A DNA stretch of 64,000 nt from Palsa-295 sp963785585. GTDB lineage: Bacteria; Acidobacteriota; Terriglobia; Acidiferrales; UBA7541. The notes below the pieces were generated by a model. The model was not told where the DNA came from and searched no databases. It saw only the letters and a list, made by a program, of their open reading frames with translations. The translations under genes and the position numbers were made by a program. Positions 41,211-50,170 of the stretch are shown one piece after another. Location: assembly GCA_963785585.1 (NCBI GenBank), contig CAWAVW010000004.1, forward strand, positions 2,604,001 to 2,668,000, read 5' to 3'. The first letter of the stretch is position 1; each line of letters starts with the position of its first letter.

Positions 41211-43418
41211 ATGACGCCTTTGCGCAAACGCCGCAGCTTCCGTAAATGTACGGCTCGAATCGCCGCGTTTTTTGGGATGTTCGTGCTCGGCGCCGCGGGT
41301 GTAGCCGCGCAATCGGCCTACGTCCGCGTCAGCCAAGTGGGCTACGAAACGGGAAAAGGGCCGTTCCGCGCGTATTTAATGTCGAAGGAAGCAGAGACTG
41401 GCGCGACGTTTGCAGTCACGAACTCGAAGGGCAAAAAGGTGTATTCGGCGAATATTGGCGCATTGCTGGGCACCTGGGGCCACTCGGCCAGCGTCACGTA
41501 CAACATTTACGCGCTTGATTTCAACGTTCCCACGAATGATTTGTATTCGATCGCCGTGACAGGACCGGAAAAGGCCACCTCTCCGGTGTTCGCCGTAGAT
41601 GAACCGAACCTGCTGTACTCTGGCCTGCTTTTGAATACTCTGTTTTTCTATGAAACCGAACGAGATGGCGCGAAATACATTCCGAATGCGCTGCGCACCG
41701 CGCCGGGACATTTGAAGGACGAAAGCGCGAAGGTTTTTGATACTCCCCCGCTGGACGACAACGACGACATCAACAATGTACCGCCGGCGGGGCCGCTCGT
41801 TTCGGCAAATCTGCCGAAGATCGACGCTTCGGGCGGATGGTGGGACGCCGGGGACTACGTGAAATACGTGGAGACCACCAGCTACACCGAAGCGCTGATG
41901 GAAATCGGAATAAGGGATTTTCCCGCACAGATGGGCCATGCCGTTCGCGCGAATCCGCCGGCCCCTCCGGGATCGATTTCATATGCGGGAAACGCGGTGG
42001 GCGCGCCGGACTCGACCGACTTCACCAACGAAGCGCGTTTTGGAATCGACTGGCTGACCAAGATGTGGGACTCGAAAACGAAAACGCTCTACTACCAGGT
42101 TTCCAACACGCAGGAATTTAACTATTACGGATACGGAACGCCGACGTCCGCGAATCCCAATTGCGGCGGCACCTACGCCAGCCCCTACTGCTTGATTACC
42201 GAATACGACATCTGGACGCTGCCGCAAGCAGACGACAACTACCAGCAGAGCGGAGACCCGGCGCCGTGCGACATTTACACCGTCGGCTTTATCTGCAACC
42301 GTCCGGTTTATCTGAGTGGCCCTGCCGGTTCGAAAATCAGCCCGAACATGGCCGGACGGCTCGCGGCGGACTTTGCATTGTGCTATCAGATTTACCGGTT
42401 CGAGGAACCCGCGCGCGCGAATGCGTGCCTGGAGAATGCCGAGCAGATTTTCGACCTGGCCGATCTTTCCTATCCTGATCCAGCTCCCTCGGTGGATTCT
42501 GGCTCATGTAGCACGTGCCTGGTGACCGCGGTACCGTTTGACGGCTATCCCGAAGATGTGTGGGACGACGACATGGAGTTGGGCGCGACAGAACTTTATT
42601 TCGCGCTGAAGTCCGCATGTGACGAGCAGCAATTACCGGCAGGCTTGCCGCATACTGACCCGGAGCATTACCTGAAGCAAGCAACGCAGTTTGCAGCGAA
42701 CTACATCACCAACGTTTACACGCCGGGTTACGCGGACACGCTGAATTTATACGACGTCAGCGGTCTGGCGCATTTCGAGTTGTATCGTGCACTGGAAAAG
42801 GCTGGGAATCCGCAGAGCCTGGCTCTGACGCAAGCGCAGGTGCGCGCGCAATTCCTGCAGCAGGTAGCCGACGCGATTTCGCAGGCGCAAACCGATGCGT
42901 GGGGTTACGGCAACGTTTGGAGCTCGGGCGATACCACGTCGCATGGCGCGGGGCTATCCGTGATGGCCAGCGAGGCGCACTACATTTCGAAATCGAGCCA
43001 GTACGATCTTTACTCACAGCGCTGGCTGGCGAATATCCTGGGTGCCAACGCGTGGGGTTCTTCGTTTATCGTGGGCGACGGCAGCACGTTCCCGAATTGC
43101 ATTCAGCATCAGGTGGCCAACCTCGCGGGTGCGCTGGATGGCAGCGCCGGTGGTACGCCGGTCCTTTGGGGAGCCGCCGTGGAAGGCCCCAACAACTACA
43201 CGACGTCGGGTTTGGTCGGCGGGATGATCGCCTGCCCCGCAAACGGCGTGGATACGTTCAAGAAGTTCAACGGGAATGACGGGCCGCACGATCCGAACGC
43301 GATCACCCTCTATGAGGACAACGTGCAGTCCTACAGCACCACGGAGCCTGCGATCGACCTTACATCGACTTCGTTTCTGATGTGGTCTTGGCGGCTCGCC
43401 CGGCAGCCAAGCTTTTAA
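41211..43418 (+). CDS. Glycoside hydrolase family 9 endoglucanase
   Basis: A secreted cellulase-type enzyme of about 735 residues that cleaves beta-1,4-glucan by inversion. After a signal peptide (FFGMFVLGAAGVAAQ) comes an N-terminal Ig-like cellulase domain (YVRVSQVGYETGKGPFRAYL), then the GH9 (alpha/alpha)6 barrel. The catalytic base motif is GGWWDAGDYVKYVETTSY and the C-terminal acid motif is NVQSYSTTEPAIDLTST, where the Glu is the expected proton donor. Two in-frame ATGs, 41181 and 41211, are possible; the latter follows GGGGGAA. A TTGACA promoter lies upstream. Neighbouring genes include an ABC exporter and a GH5-like hydrolase. Confidence 0.93.
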   Translation: MTPLRKRRSFRKCTARIAAFFGMFVLGAAGVAAQSAYVRVSQVGYETGKGPFRAYLMSKEAETGATFAVTNSKGKKVYSANIGALLGTWGHSASVTYNIYALDFNVPTNDLYSIAVTGPEKATSPVFAVDEPNLLYSGLLLNTLFFYETERDGAKYIPNALRTAPGHLKDESAKVFDTPPLDDNDDINNVPPAGPLVSANLPKIDASGGWWDAGDYVKYVETTSYTEALMEIGIRDFPAQMGHAVRANPPAPPGSISYAGNAVGAPDSTDFTNEARFGIDWLTKMWDSKTKTLYYQVSNTQEFNYYGYGTPTSANPNCGGTYASPYCLITEYDIWTLPQADDNYQQSGDPAPCDIYTVGFICNRPVYLSGPAGSKISPNMAGRLAADFALCYQIYRFEEPARANACLENAEQIFDLADLSYPDPAPSVDSGSCSTCLVTAVPFDGYPEDVWDDDMELGATELYFALKSACDEQQLPAGLPHTDPEHYLKQATQFAANYITNVYTPGYADTLNLYDVSGLAHFELYRALEKAGNPQSLALTQAQVRAQFLQQVADAISQAQTDAWGYGNVWSSGDTTSHGAGLSVMASEAHYISKSSQYDLYSQRWLANILGANAWGSSFIVGDGSTFPNCIQHQVANLAGALDGSAGGTPVLWGAAVEGPNNYTTSGLVGGMIACPANGVDTFKKFNGNDGPHDPNAITLYEDNVQSYSTTEPAIDLTSTSFLMWSWRLARQPSF

Positions 43419-43428
43419 GGAACGTCCG

Positions 43429-43692
43429 TCATGCTTTTTTGTTCAACCACGTGACGGCTCCGAATGCTCCGACCCAGGACCCGAGGGCCGCGAACAAGAC
43501 GTAGATCGGATTTCCGGTGTAGCTGATCACTGCGAACGCGGATAACAAATACCACACGCTGCTCCACGTAGCTGCCATGCCGCGGCGTCGCGCCGTTACC
43601 GCCGCCGTGAACATCACATACACAGCGTCCGTGCCTGCGGTACAAGCCAGTACCCCGATCGCGATAATTGGATTCGGTGTGTGAATCGGCAT
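43429..43692 (-). CDS. Small membrane protein
   Basis: An 87-residue protein with three hydrophobic segments (about 8-28, 40-60 and 62-82). AAAGGAG is six bases before the ATG at 43692. It ends SWVGAFGAVTWLNKKA, and one segment reads CTAGTDAVYVMFTAAVTARR. I do not recognise a named family; similar short proteins of unknown function are common in soil bacteria. It converges on the GH9 gene, 10 bp away. Confidence 0.65.
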   Translation of the reverse strand: MPIHTPNPIIAIGVLACTAGTDAVYVMFTAAVTARRRGMAATWSSVWYLLSAFAVISYTGNPIYVLFAALGSWVGAFGAVTWLNKKA

Positions 43693-43886
43693 GCCATGCT
43701 CCTTTGGGACGTCTCGTCAAAGTCAGTCCTTCGCATTCTAGTTCGATTTGATTCGCCGTCGCCAAGCCTCGCAACTTTGGCCGACGCCTCCGCCTTGCAT
43801 TGGCGCTCGGTCGTAATCCCCATGACATCGTTTTCCGAACGGGTTACTCTGTCCGGCATCTTGAAAACCCCTCGGGAGCTTCGTTC

Positions 43887-45677
43887 GTGTTCGCATTAAT
43901 TCGCTCGGTGGTCCGCCCATACCGCGGCACACTCGTCGTAATTCTGCTTGCGATGCTCGTGCAGACAGCAATGAGCGTTGCGGCACCCTGGCCGCTGAAG
44001 ATCGTTCTCGATAACGTCATCGGATCGCGCCCGCTGCGGCCGTGGCTGGATCATCTGTTGCGGCCACTGCTGGGAAGCGGCACAAAGATGCAAATCGCCG
44101 CAGCCGCCGCCATTGTGACGGTTTTGATCGCGGTGCTGGCCGCTGTCGCGCAGTATGTGGCCAATTACTACACCACCAGCGTCGGCCAGTGGGTGGCGAA
44201 CGACCTTCGAATGCGGACGTACCATCACCTACAGCAACTCTCTCTCGACTATTACAGTAAGCATCAAACCGGTTCGCTGCTCAGCACAATCACGGCCGAC
44301 GTGCAGACCATTCAGAGTTTCGCATCCGGCTCGACGCTGGGCATCGCCGTGGACCTGCTTACGATTGTTGCCATGCTGGCGGTGATGTTCTGGTTGAACT
44401 GGGATTTCACATTGATCGCGATCGGCGTCACACCTTTCATGCTGCTGTTTGTTTCACGCTTCAAGAAGGCGGTGAAAAAGGCGACGCACGAAGTCCGAAA
44501 GCAGCAGAGCAATATCGTGGCTGTGGTCGAGCAGGGCCTGGAGTCGATCCAAGTGGTGAAAGCGTTCGGGCGGCAGGATCTGGCGCAGGCCGAATTGAAA
44601 ACGGTCAGCCAAGCCACGGTGGAAGCGGCACTGAAAGCACGTCGCGTGAAGGCTCTTCTTTCGCCGCTCGTCTCCATCACGGTGTCACTCTGCGTGGCCG
44701 TGGTGCTATGGCGCGGCTCGTGGCTGATTCTTCGCGGAGCGATGACCGCCGGAGCGCTGACGGTATTTCTTGCCTATCTGACGAAATTTTTCAAACCGGT
44801 GCAGGATTTGGCCACAATGACGAATTCCATCGCGCAGACGGCGGTGGGCGTCGAGCGCGTACAGGCCATTCTGGAGGCGGACACCGTAATTCCAGACCCG
44901 CCGACATCGCAAGAGCCCAAACCGTTCGCCGGCAAAATTGCTTTTAAGGACGTCGCTTTTGCGTATGCCGCCGATGCACCCGTTCTGAAAGACGTGAGTT
45001 TTGAAATCGAGCCGGGACAAATGGTGGGAATCGTGGGGCCCACAGGTGGCGGGAAATCGACGATCGTCAGCCTGATACCGCGGTTTTACGATCCCAACCA
45101 TGGCTCGATCGAAATCGACGGAGTGGACATTCGAGAATACCGACTCAGGGGACTGCGCGACCAGATCGGCTACGTCCTCCAGGAGACTGTGTTATTCCAA
45201 GGGACGATCCGAGACAACATTGCGTACGGACGCGCGGGAGCCACCGAAGGGCAAATCCTGGAAGCCGCGAAACTCGCCGATGCCGACGAGTTCATCGCCA
45301 GAATGCCGCACGGTTATGACACCGTCGTGGGCGAACGGGGAGCCACGCTATCTGGCGGACAGCGCCAACGCATCGGGATCGCGCGGGCCATTATCCGCAA
45401 TAATCCCATCCTGATCCTCGACGAGCCGACGGCGGCGCTGGACACCGAGTCTGAACAATCCGTTGTGAAGGCTCTTGAGACGCTTATGAAGGGTCGCACC
45501 GTAATCACCATCGCTCATCGGCTGAGCACCATCCGCGACGCCGACAAGATCCTCGTGCTCAAAGAAGGCGTGGTGGCGGAGCAAGGAACGCACGACGAAT
45601 TGATGGCGCTGAATGGAGTCTATGCGGACCTCTATCGCGTCCAGTTCAGCACCGAGGCGGCAAAGCCGGCTAGCTGA
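43887..45677 (+). CDS. ABC transporter, fused permease and ATPase
   Basis: A 596-residue half-size exporter of the type I (MsbA/LmrA-like) fold. Six membrane helices in residues about 1-300 precede the nucleotide-binding domain: Walker A GPTGGGKST with Lys390, Q-loop region GYVLQETVLFQGTIRDNIAYG, signature LSGGQRQRIGIARA from about 488, Walker B ILILDEPT with Asp512, and the H-loop His in TIAHRLSTI. GTG 43887 is preferred, eight bases after GGGAG; the frame is open to a TTG at 43800. Substrate is unknown: lipid, drug and peptide exporters share this fold. The PLD-family gene follows by 79 bp on the same strand. Confidence 0.93.
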   Translation: MFALIRSVVRPYRGTLVVILLAMLVQTAMSVAAPWPLKIVLDNVIGSRPLRPWLDHLLRPLLGSGTKMQIAAAAAIVTVLIAVLAAVAQYVANYYTTSVGQWVANDLRMRTYHHLQQLSLDYYSKHQTGSLLSTITADVQTIQSFASGSTLGIAVDLLTIVAMLAVMFWLNWDFTLIAIGVTPFMLLFVSRFKKAVKKATHEVRKQQSNIVAVVEQGLESIQVVKAFGRQDLAQAELKTVSQATVEAALKARRVKALLSPLVSITVSLCVAVVLWRGSWLILRGAMTAGALTVFLAYLTKFFKPVQDLATMTNSIAQTAVGVERVQAILEADTVIPDPPTSQEPKPFAGKIAFKDVAFAYAADAPVLKDVSFEIEPGQMVGIVGPTGGGKSTIVSLIPRFYDPNHGSIEIDGVDIREYRLRGLRDQIGYVLQETVLFQGTIRDNIAYGRAGATEGQILEAAKLADADEFIARMPHGYDTVVGERGATLSGGQRQRIGIARAIIRNNPILILDEPTAALDTESEQSVVKALETLMKGRTVITIAHRLSTIRDADKILVLKEGVVAEQGTHDELMALNGVYADLYRVQFSTEAAKPAS

Positions 45678-45755
45678 CGCCGCCGAATCGTATCGAGCGA
45701 GGCTTCACCGTGGCAATGGCGCGAGGCCCACGCGCCGAAGTAAGATAGGGCGGAC

Positions 45756-46772
45756 ATGTCACGTTCGCTTATCGTTCTTCCAGACGACTCTGCAAAACCG
45801 ATCATCGACGCTATTCAGCGGGCGAAGAAATCGTTGCGCATCAAGATGTTCGTCTTCTCCGCGCCAAGTCTATTGAAGGCCGTGATCGACGCGAAAAAGC
45901 GCGGCGTGGATGTGCGCGTGATGCTGAATCCCGCGCGACGGGACGGAGAATCCGACAACAAGCATTCGCGAAAAATCCTCGAAAAGGCCGGCGTGGATGT
46001 AATCGATAGCAATCCGGCGTTCGGATTGACTCACGAAAAATCGATGATTGTGGATGACGCGACGGGCTTCGTAAAATCGCTGAACTGGGAAACGAAAAAC
46101 CTGACTGTCACGCGCGACTATGCGGTTGTGACCGACCACAAACATGAAGTCGCGGAAATGATCGACTGCTTCGAGGCCGATTGGAAACGGAAGGATTTCA
46201 ATGCCGGCGCCGACGCTCGTCTAATCTGGTGCACGGGCAATGGCCGCGAGCGCATCGCCCAATTCATCGATGCCGCCAAGCATTCGATTTTTTTGCAAAA
46301 CGAACGGTATCAGGACGCCGTGATTATCGAGCGGCTCGTTCGCGCGCGCATGCGCGGAGTGAAAGTCCACGTGATGGCGCGGCCGCCGCACAAACTCAAA
46401 AAAGAGAAGCTGACCGAAAGCGTCGGCGGCCTGAGAACCATGGAAGACGTGGGAATCAAAATCCACAAGCTCAAGCACTTGAAGCTACACGCCAAGATGC
46501 TGCTGGCAGACGACAAGCGGGCGATCGTCGGCTCCATTAATCTCGCGCCCGGGAGCTTCGATTCCCGGCGCGAGCTGGCCATCGAAGTGGAGAATGACGA
46601 CGTCGTGAAGCGCATCGGAAAAATTGCGCATCACGACTGGAAACACTCTCATGCGCTCGATTTGACGGACGAAGGGCTGGCGGCAGAACTAGCGCGTCAC
46701 AAGATCGAATGCGCGGAAGAACTGGCATTGAACTTGAAAGCTCAAGCGCGCTCGAAAAACAACAAGAACTAG
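45756..46772 (+). CDS. Phospholipase D-superfamily protein (cardiolipin synthase-like)
   Basis: A 338-residue protein with two HKD motifs, HEKSMIVDD (His93) and HAKMLLADDKRAIVGSINL (His245), the catalytic pair of PLD-superfamily phosphatidyltransferases and nucleases. The spacing and the N-SINLAPGSFDSRRELAIE ending match cardiolipin-synthase-like members. No N-terminal membrane helices are seen, unlike ClsA, so it is more like ClsB or a soluble PLD. Its tail is Lys/Asn-rich. It follows the ABC exporter gene on the same strand and converges with the GH5-like gene. Confidence 0.9.
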   Translation: MSRSLIVLPDDSAKPIIDAIQRAKKSLRIKMFVFSAPSLLKAVIDAKKRGVDVRVMLNPARRDGESDNKHSRKILEKAGVDVIDSNPAFGLTHEKSMIVDDATGFVKSLNWETKNLTVTRDYAVVTDHKHEVAEMIDCFEADWKRKDFNAGADARLIWCTGNGRERIAQFIDAAKHSIFLQNERYQDAVIIERLVRARMRGVKVHVMARPPHKLKKEKLTESVGGLRTMEDVGIKIHKLKHLKLHAKMLLADDKRAIVGSINLAPGSFDSRRELAIEVENDDVVKRIGKIAHHDWKHSHALDLTDEGLAAELARHKIECAEELALNLKAQARSKNNKN

Positions 46773-46795
46773 CTCGCCTGTAAGAAGGTTCCCTT

Positions 46796-48313
46796 TCACG
46801 GCTCTTTCGCAAGGCTCAGCGCCATTCCATCTTTGAACGCGGGCGAATGAAGGACGAGCGTGCCGCCCGCGTGCTGGATCGAAGCGGATTGCACGCCGCG
46901 TCCGGATTTCACATCAAGCCAGGTTTGTTGGTAGTTGCCCGCGGGAATTTCGAGTGTTACCTCGGCAGGTCCATCGCCGTCCAGGTAGATTGCGTACGTG
47001 TGGTCGGCGCTCGAAAGCGCGTACGGGATCGTGCCACCGGCGTTTTTAACGACCGCAGCGTCGGGATGCATTTCCGCAAGCGGCAAAGACTGCAGGAAGG
47101 CGAGCAGCACTCGCAACTGGCGGCGCAGCTCTCGGCTGCCGCCGCCCGGGCCGTTCGGCGCAACATCCATTCCGTCTTCATTGCCAACGTTAAAAGAATA
47201 GTCGAGGCCATCAAAGATGCTGCCGCCGGAGAGCATGAAGTTCCATGCCTGGCGCCTGTATGCATCGTCATCGTTACCCAGAAACCCTGTCTCGTCGCAC
47301 GAGATGGGGATGCCGAGGCCGTAGTTCCACGTCGCGGCTTCGGGATAGGCGTAATGAAAACTGACGACGCTGACTCCGGGAATCACACTTCGCACGGGAA
47401 AGCGGAAATTCGCATAATTCTGCGAAATCAGGTGATGGTTGGGCATCGAGCGTTCTTCATCGACGATGATCGAAGCGATGTGTTGTTGCCAACGCATGGC
47501 GCGTTCGTCGGGCAGGTCAACGGAGTTCGGGAATCGGTCGCGGTTCGGCGGAAACAGGTAAGGGTTGATAACGCCGGAGAACACGGGTCGGTCGGACCAC
47601 GGCTCATTTTGAATTTCAAAGATGACGTTGTCGTAGCGATTTGCTTCGGCGACCAGCTTGCGCGCGTAGCGTTCTTGAAAGCTTGAAATATTTCCATTGG
47701 CCTCGGTGTGCAGGTCTTTCCAGTCGATCGACGTCGTTCCGTTCACATTGTTGGCTGGATTAAACGCGCTCAAGTTCCATTGCGCCGCATCGTAATGCGC
47801 GGAGAAAAGCGTTATTTCGACCACGATGCCGCGCTTCCCCGCTTCCGCCAGGAAGTCATGGAAGCGCTGAAAGTATTCGGGGTTCCACTCGTTTAGGTCG
47901 AACTTATTACCGCCACCGGCGTATCCGACAGTTTGGCTGCGAGCCCATGGTGCAATGAATTTTCCGCCCGCCGGCGCCAGATCGTTTCGCTGAATGCCAA
48001 ACGATTTTCCGGGGACTTCGACGTATTCGCCGCCAAAGATTCGCGTGAAGTTCAATCCATCGCGCTCGAGGGTCTCCAGGTACCGGTGATAGTCGAAATC
48101 TCCGTTGAACACGGCGCCGTAGTGTTCGCCGCTCGTGATGAGGACCACGGCCTTTCCACGGAACAAAAAATAATGCGAGTTCCGAGGATGCAGCGAAATT
48201 GGGTTGGAGGGTTCGATCGACGGAATAAATCCAGCAAGAAGCACAACGCAAATTAACGCGCACACGGAATGAACGACTCTGACTGCTCTCTCGCGGGTCA
48301 TGGGGGTTTGCAT
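46796..48313 (-). CDS. Secreted GH5-like glycoside hydrolase
   Basis: A roughly 505-residue exported protein with a TIM-barrel fold related to cellulases. Signal helix to about residue 30 (CALICVVLLAGFIPS). The barrel carries the acid/base motif FEIQNEPWSD, where the Glu after Asn is the proton donor of clan GH-A enzymes, and PISCDETGFLGNDD, where the Glu is the likely nucleophile. The first part, RNSHYFLFRGKAVVLITSGEHYGAV, matches the opening of DUF4038-type hydrolases. A small C-terminal beta domain (AIYLDGDGPAEVTLEI) follows. ATG 48313 is preceded by GCGGAGCGGA. Substrate is unknown; plant-cell-wall glycans would fit the nearby GH9 enzyme. Confidence 0.85.
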   Translation of the reverse strand: MQTPMTRERAVRVVHSVCALICVVLLAGFIPSIEPSNPISLHPRNSHYFLFRGKAVVLITSGEHYGAVFNGDFDYHRYLETLERDGLNFTRIFGGEYVEVPGKSFGIQRNDLAPAGGKFIAPWARSQTVGYAGGGNKFDLNEWNPEYFQRFHDFLAEAGKRGIVVEITLFSAHYDAAQWNLSAFNPANNVNGTTSIDWKDLHTEANGNISSFQERYARKLVAEANRYDNVIFEIQNEPWSDRPVFSGVINPYLFPPNRDRFPNSVDLPDERAMRWQQHIASIIVDEERSMPNHHLISQNYANFRFPVRSVIPGVSVVSFHYAYPEAATWNYGLGIPISCDETGFLGNDDDAYRRQAWNFMLSGGSIFDGLDYSFNVGNEDGMDVAPNGPGGGSRELRRQLRVLLAFLQSLPLAEMHPDAAVVKNAGGTIPYALSSADHTYAIYLDGDGPAEVTLEIPAGNYQQTWLDVKSGRGVQSASIQHAGGTLVLHSPAFKDGMALSLAKEP

Positions 48314-48415
48314 TCCGCTCCGCTTCAGGCGCCGTTCGTCCAGCACCGTTGCGGCATTCTATATCGTCGAGGAATGTTTTGCGCCGAACTTTGGCCGGAG
48401 GGTAGCTGCCAGATC

Positions 48416-49345
48416 CTAAGCCTTGTGGGCCGCTTCGCGGAAAGCCGTCGCGCCAAAAGCCGGGCTAACCGGGGCGACCGCTCGGATGGCCGGAATCGTT
48501 TCCGTGAATTCGCGGGCAGCAGCCCGTTCCGGTGAAACGCCTCTTGCTGCCGCGATCTCTTCTTGATTTATCGGGTAGCCGATCAGATAGGTGATGGGGA
48601 CGGGCACGACTCCCGTCGCATCTTCCCCGATCTCCCACCGGTAATGCTGCGCGCCGATTCCGTCCACGATTTCTTGTAGCTCGCTCGGTGAATAGACGCG
48701 CAAGCAGGAAATCACGCCGTCGAACCAGAGCACGAAGGGAACCACGGGAATCACGTATGTCCAAAACAGGCGGCTCCAGGTGAACGGCCGGAGAAACGGC
48801 GCAAGTCCGAACGACACCACAGGCATGAGCAGCGCGAAAACGAACGGAAGAATGCTGCGTCCCGGCGCTTCGAAAATTCCGATTCCGCGGTTGCGGGCCA
48901 CCGCGTCCTGCAGGATCGCACGCGCTTGTTTTGGAGAAAAATGATGGAACGCGGTGAAGAAAGTGCGGAAGCCGGCCAGCTCGGCAGGAATGTCTGTGGC
49001 ATCGACAGGCTGCGCAAGAAAATCGATTTTACACTTCGAGCGGGCCTTCGCATTTTGGAACGCGCCCTCGTTCGGGAATTTATCCGTCAGGCAAACTTCG
49101 GGCTCGACCCCGCCTTCGGAGTCGAGCGTGCCGCGCAAATTCGTCCACGCCCCTCCCCCTCCCGAACACAAATCCAGCACGCGGGACGAACCCGACTGCC
49201 GCAAGGCTCCCAAAAAGCGCGGCATCACGCTGTGATACACGCGGCCGATCGCAAACATCAGCCGCAGCGTGTCCGTGACGGCGTCGCGCAAGAAATCGGG
49301 AAACCATTTCTGGTCGTGAATTTCGATCAATTGCATTCGCCGCAA
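48416..49345 (-). CDS. Class I methyltransferase-like protein with hydrophobic segment
   Basis: A 309-residue protein. The first half looks like a Rossmann methyltransferase: SSRVLDLCSGGGGAWTNL is motif I, then VCLTDKFPNEGA and FRTFFTAFHHFSPKQARAIL. After the core comes a strongly hydrophobic region (about residues 165-215), suggesting attachment to the membrane. TTG 49345, not ATG 49336, has the best-spaced ribosome site (AAGGAG, five bases). No substrate can be assigned; membrane-linked methyltransferases can act on lipids or quinones. It is divergent from glsB with 327 bp between. It could also be a methyltransferase paralogue that has lost activity. Confidence 0.75.
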   Translation of the reverse strand: MRRMQLIEIHDQKWFPDFLRDAVTDTLRLMFAIGRVYHSVMPRFLGALRQSGSSRVLDLCSGGGGAWTNLRGTLDSEGGVEPEVCLTDKFPNEGAFQNAKARSKCKIDFLAQPVDATDIPAELAGFRTFFTAFHHFSPKQARAILQDAVARNRGIGIFEAPGRSILPFVFALLMPVVSFGLAPFLRPFTWSRLFWTYVIPVVPFVLWFDGVISCLRVYSPSELQEIVDGIGAQHYRWEIGEDATGVVPVPITYLIGYPINQEEIAAARGVSPERAAAREFTETIPAIRAVAPVSPAFGATAFREAAHKA

Positions 49346-49672
49346 GAAGGCTCCTTGGCACTAGAAAGGGAACGTCAAAGACGCATGGAGCGGATTTCCC
49401 GACGGTTGCGCTTTCGACTTATGAAGATGACACAAATGGGCCGCCGAGTTGTGTTGAGGCGAAGAATATTACATTTCGGAGAGCAGTTGTGATATTCACC
49501 ACTCAAACTGTTTGTACCGGCAGGCGCGTCGCAGGTCATCATCCTTCTGCGTATAGGAACTTCCCTCGCCGTGTACAGGGATTCGGGTATGCCGCGAGCG
49601 GGGTGGATGGATTATCGTCCCGCGATTTCATCGTCTGTTTGTCGCTCGTCACAAAAACAAGGAGAAATAAAA
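49346..49672. other. Divergent intergenic region (327 bp) before glsB
   Basis: Holds the promoters of the methyltransferase-like gene and glsB. GGAACTT at 49556-49562 matches the -35 box of ECF (RpoE-like) promoters, but no good -10 follows at the right distance. No RNA or repeat is recognised. Confidence 0.4.
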
Positions 49673-49930
49673 ATGGAGATGGGAATTCTGGCGTGGATCG
49701 TCCTGGGGCTTGTTGCCGGATTTATTGGCAGCAAAATCGTGAATAAGAGCGGCGAAGGCTTCCTGATGGATATCGTGCTCGGGATCGTCGGAGCCGTGGT
49801 CGGCGGATGGTTGTTCAACCGCTTCGGCGCGTCCGGTGTAACGGGGCTAAATCTGTATAGCTTGTTGGTCGCGGTCATAGGCGCGGTTGTGCTCTTGGTC
49901 GTCTATCACGCGATTCGCAGAGCCGTCTAA
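49673..49930 (+). CDS. GlsB/YeaQ/YmgE-family stress membrane protein
   Basis: An 85-residue protein of the transglycosylase-associated (GlsB/YeaQ) family with three membrane helices; LAWIVLGLVAGFIGSKIVNK and LMDIVLGIVGAVVGGWLF are diagnostic. These proteins are induced by general stress in Escherichia coli but their activity is unknown. AAGGAG lies eight bases before ATG 49673. A possible ECF-type -35 box is 110 bp upstream. Confidence 0.9.
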   Translation: MEMGILAWIVLGLVAGFIGSKIVNKSGEGFLMDIVLGIVGAVVGGWLFNRFGASGVTGLNLYSLLVAVIGAVVLLVVYHAIRRAV

Positions 49931-49959
49931 CACTGACGAGCGTTTGAGGATAGGTGGCC

Positions 49960-50001
49960 GGTGCGCTTCCAAGCCGAAGGTTCGGAGCGTACCGGCGCAC
50001 C
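49960..50001. other. GC-rich stem-loop between glsB and the permease gene
   Basis: GGTGCGC (49960-49966) pairs with GCGCACC (49995-50001), with CGGTGCGCTTCC/GGAGCGTACCG as an alternative longer stem. It starts 30 bp after the glsB stop. No T-run follows, so it may be a weak terminator or a structured leader element for the permease gene. Confidence 0.5.
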
Positions 50002-50170
50002 GAAGCGCCGGGAGTTGGAACTTATTTCCGTTGGTCGTGTAGTCCCGCTTCGTAAAGTCCGTTTTGTTACCTACATTTCACTTCCCCTTTAGCCTCCCGA
50101 ACCATTAACCTGCTTCGCACGCGGGAGCATTGCTTCCGTACTCGTTGCTCGCATCTGGGCCCAGGAAATC

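Noticed and set aside
49931..50170. Cyclic di-AMP (ydaO/kimA) riboswitch before the KimA-like gene
   Set aside because: I looked for the conserved GGGGUGAAUC and CCGAAUCCGUC segments and did not find them; only an unrelated GC-rich hairpin is present.
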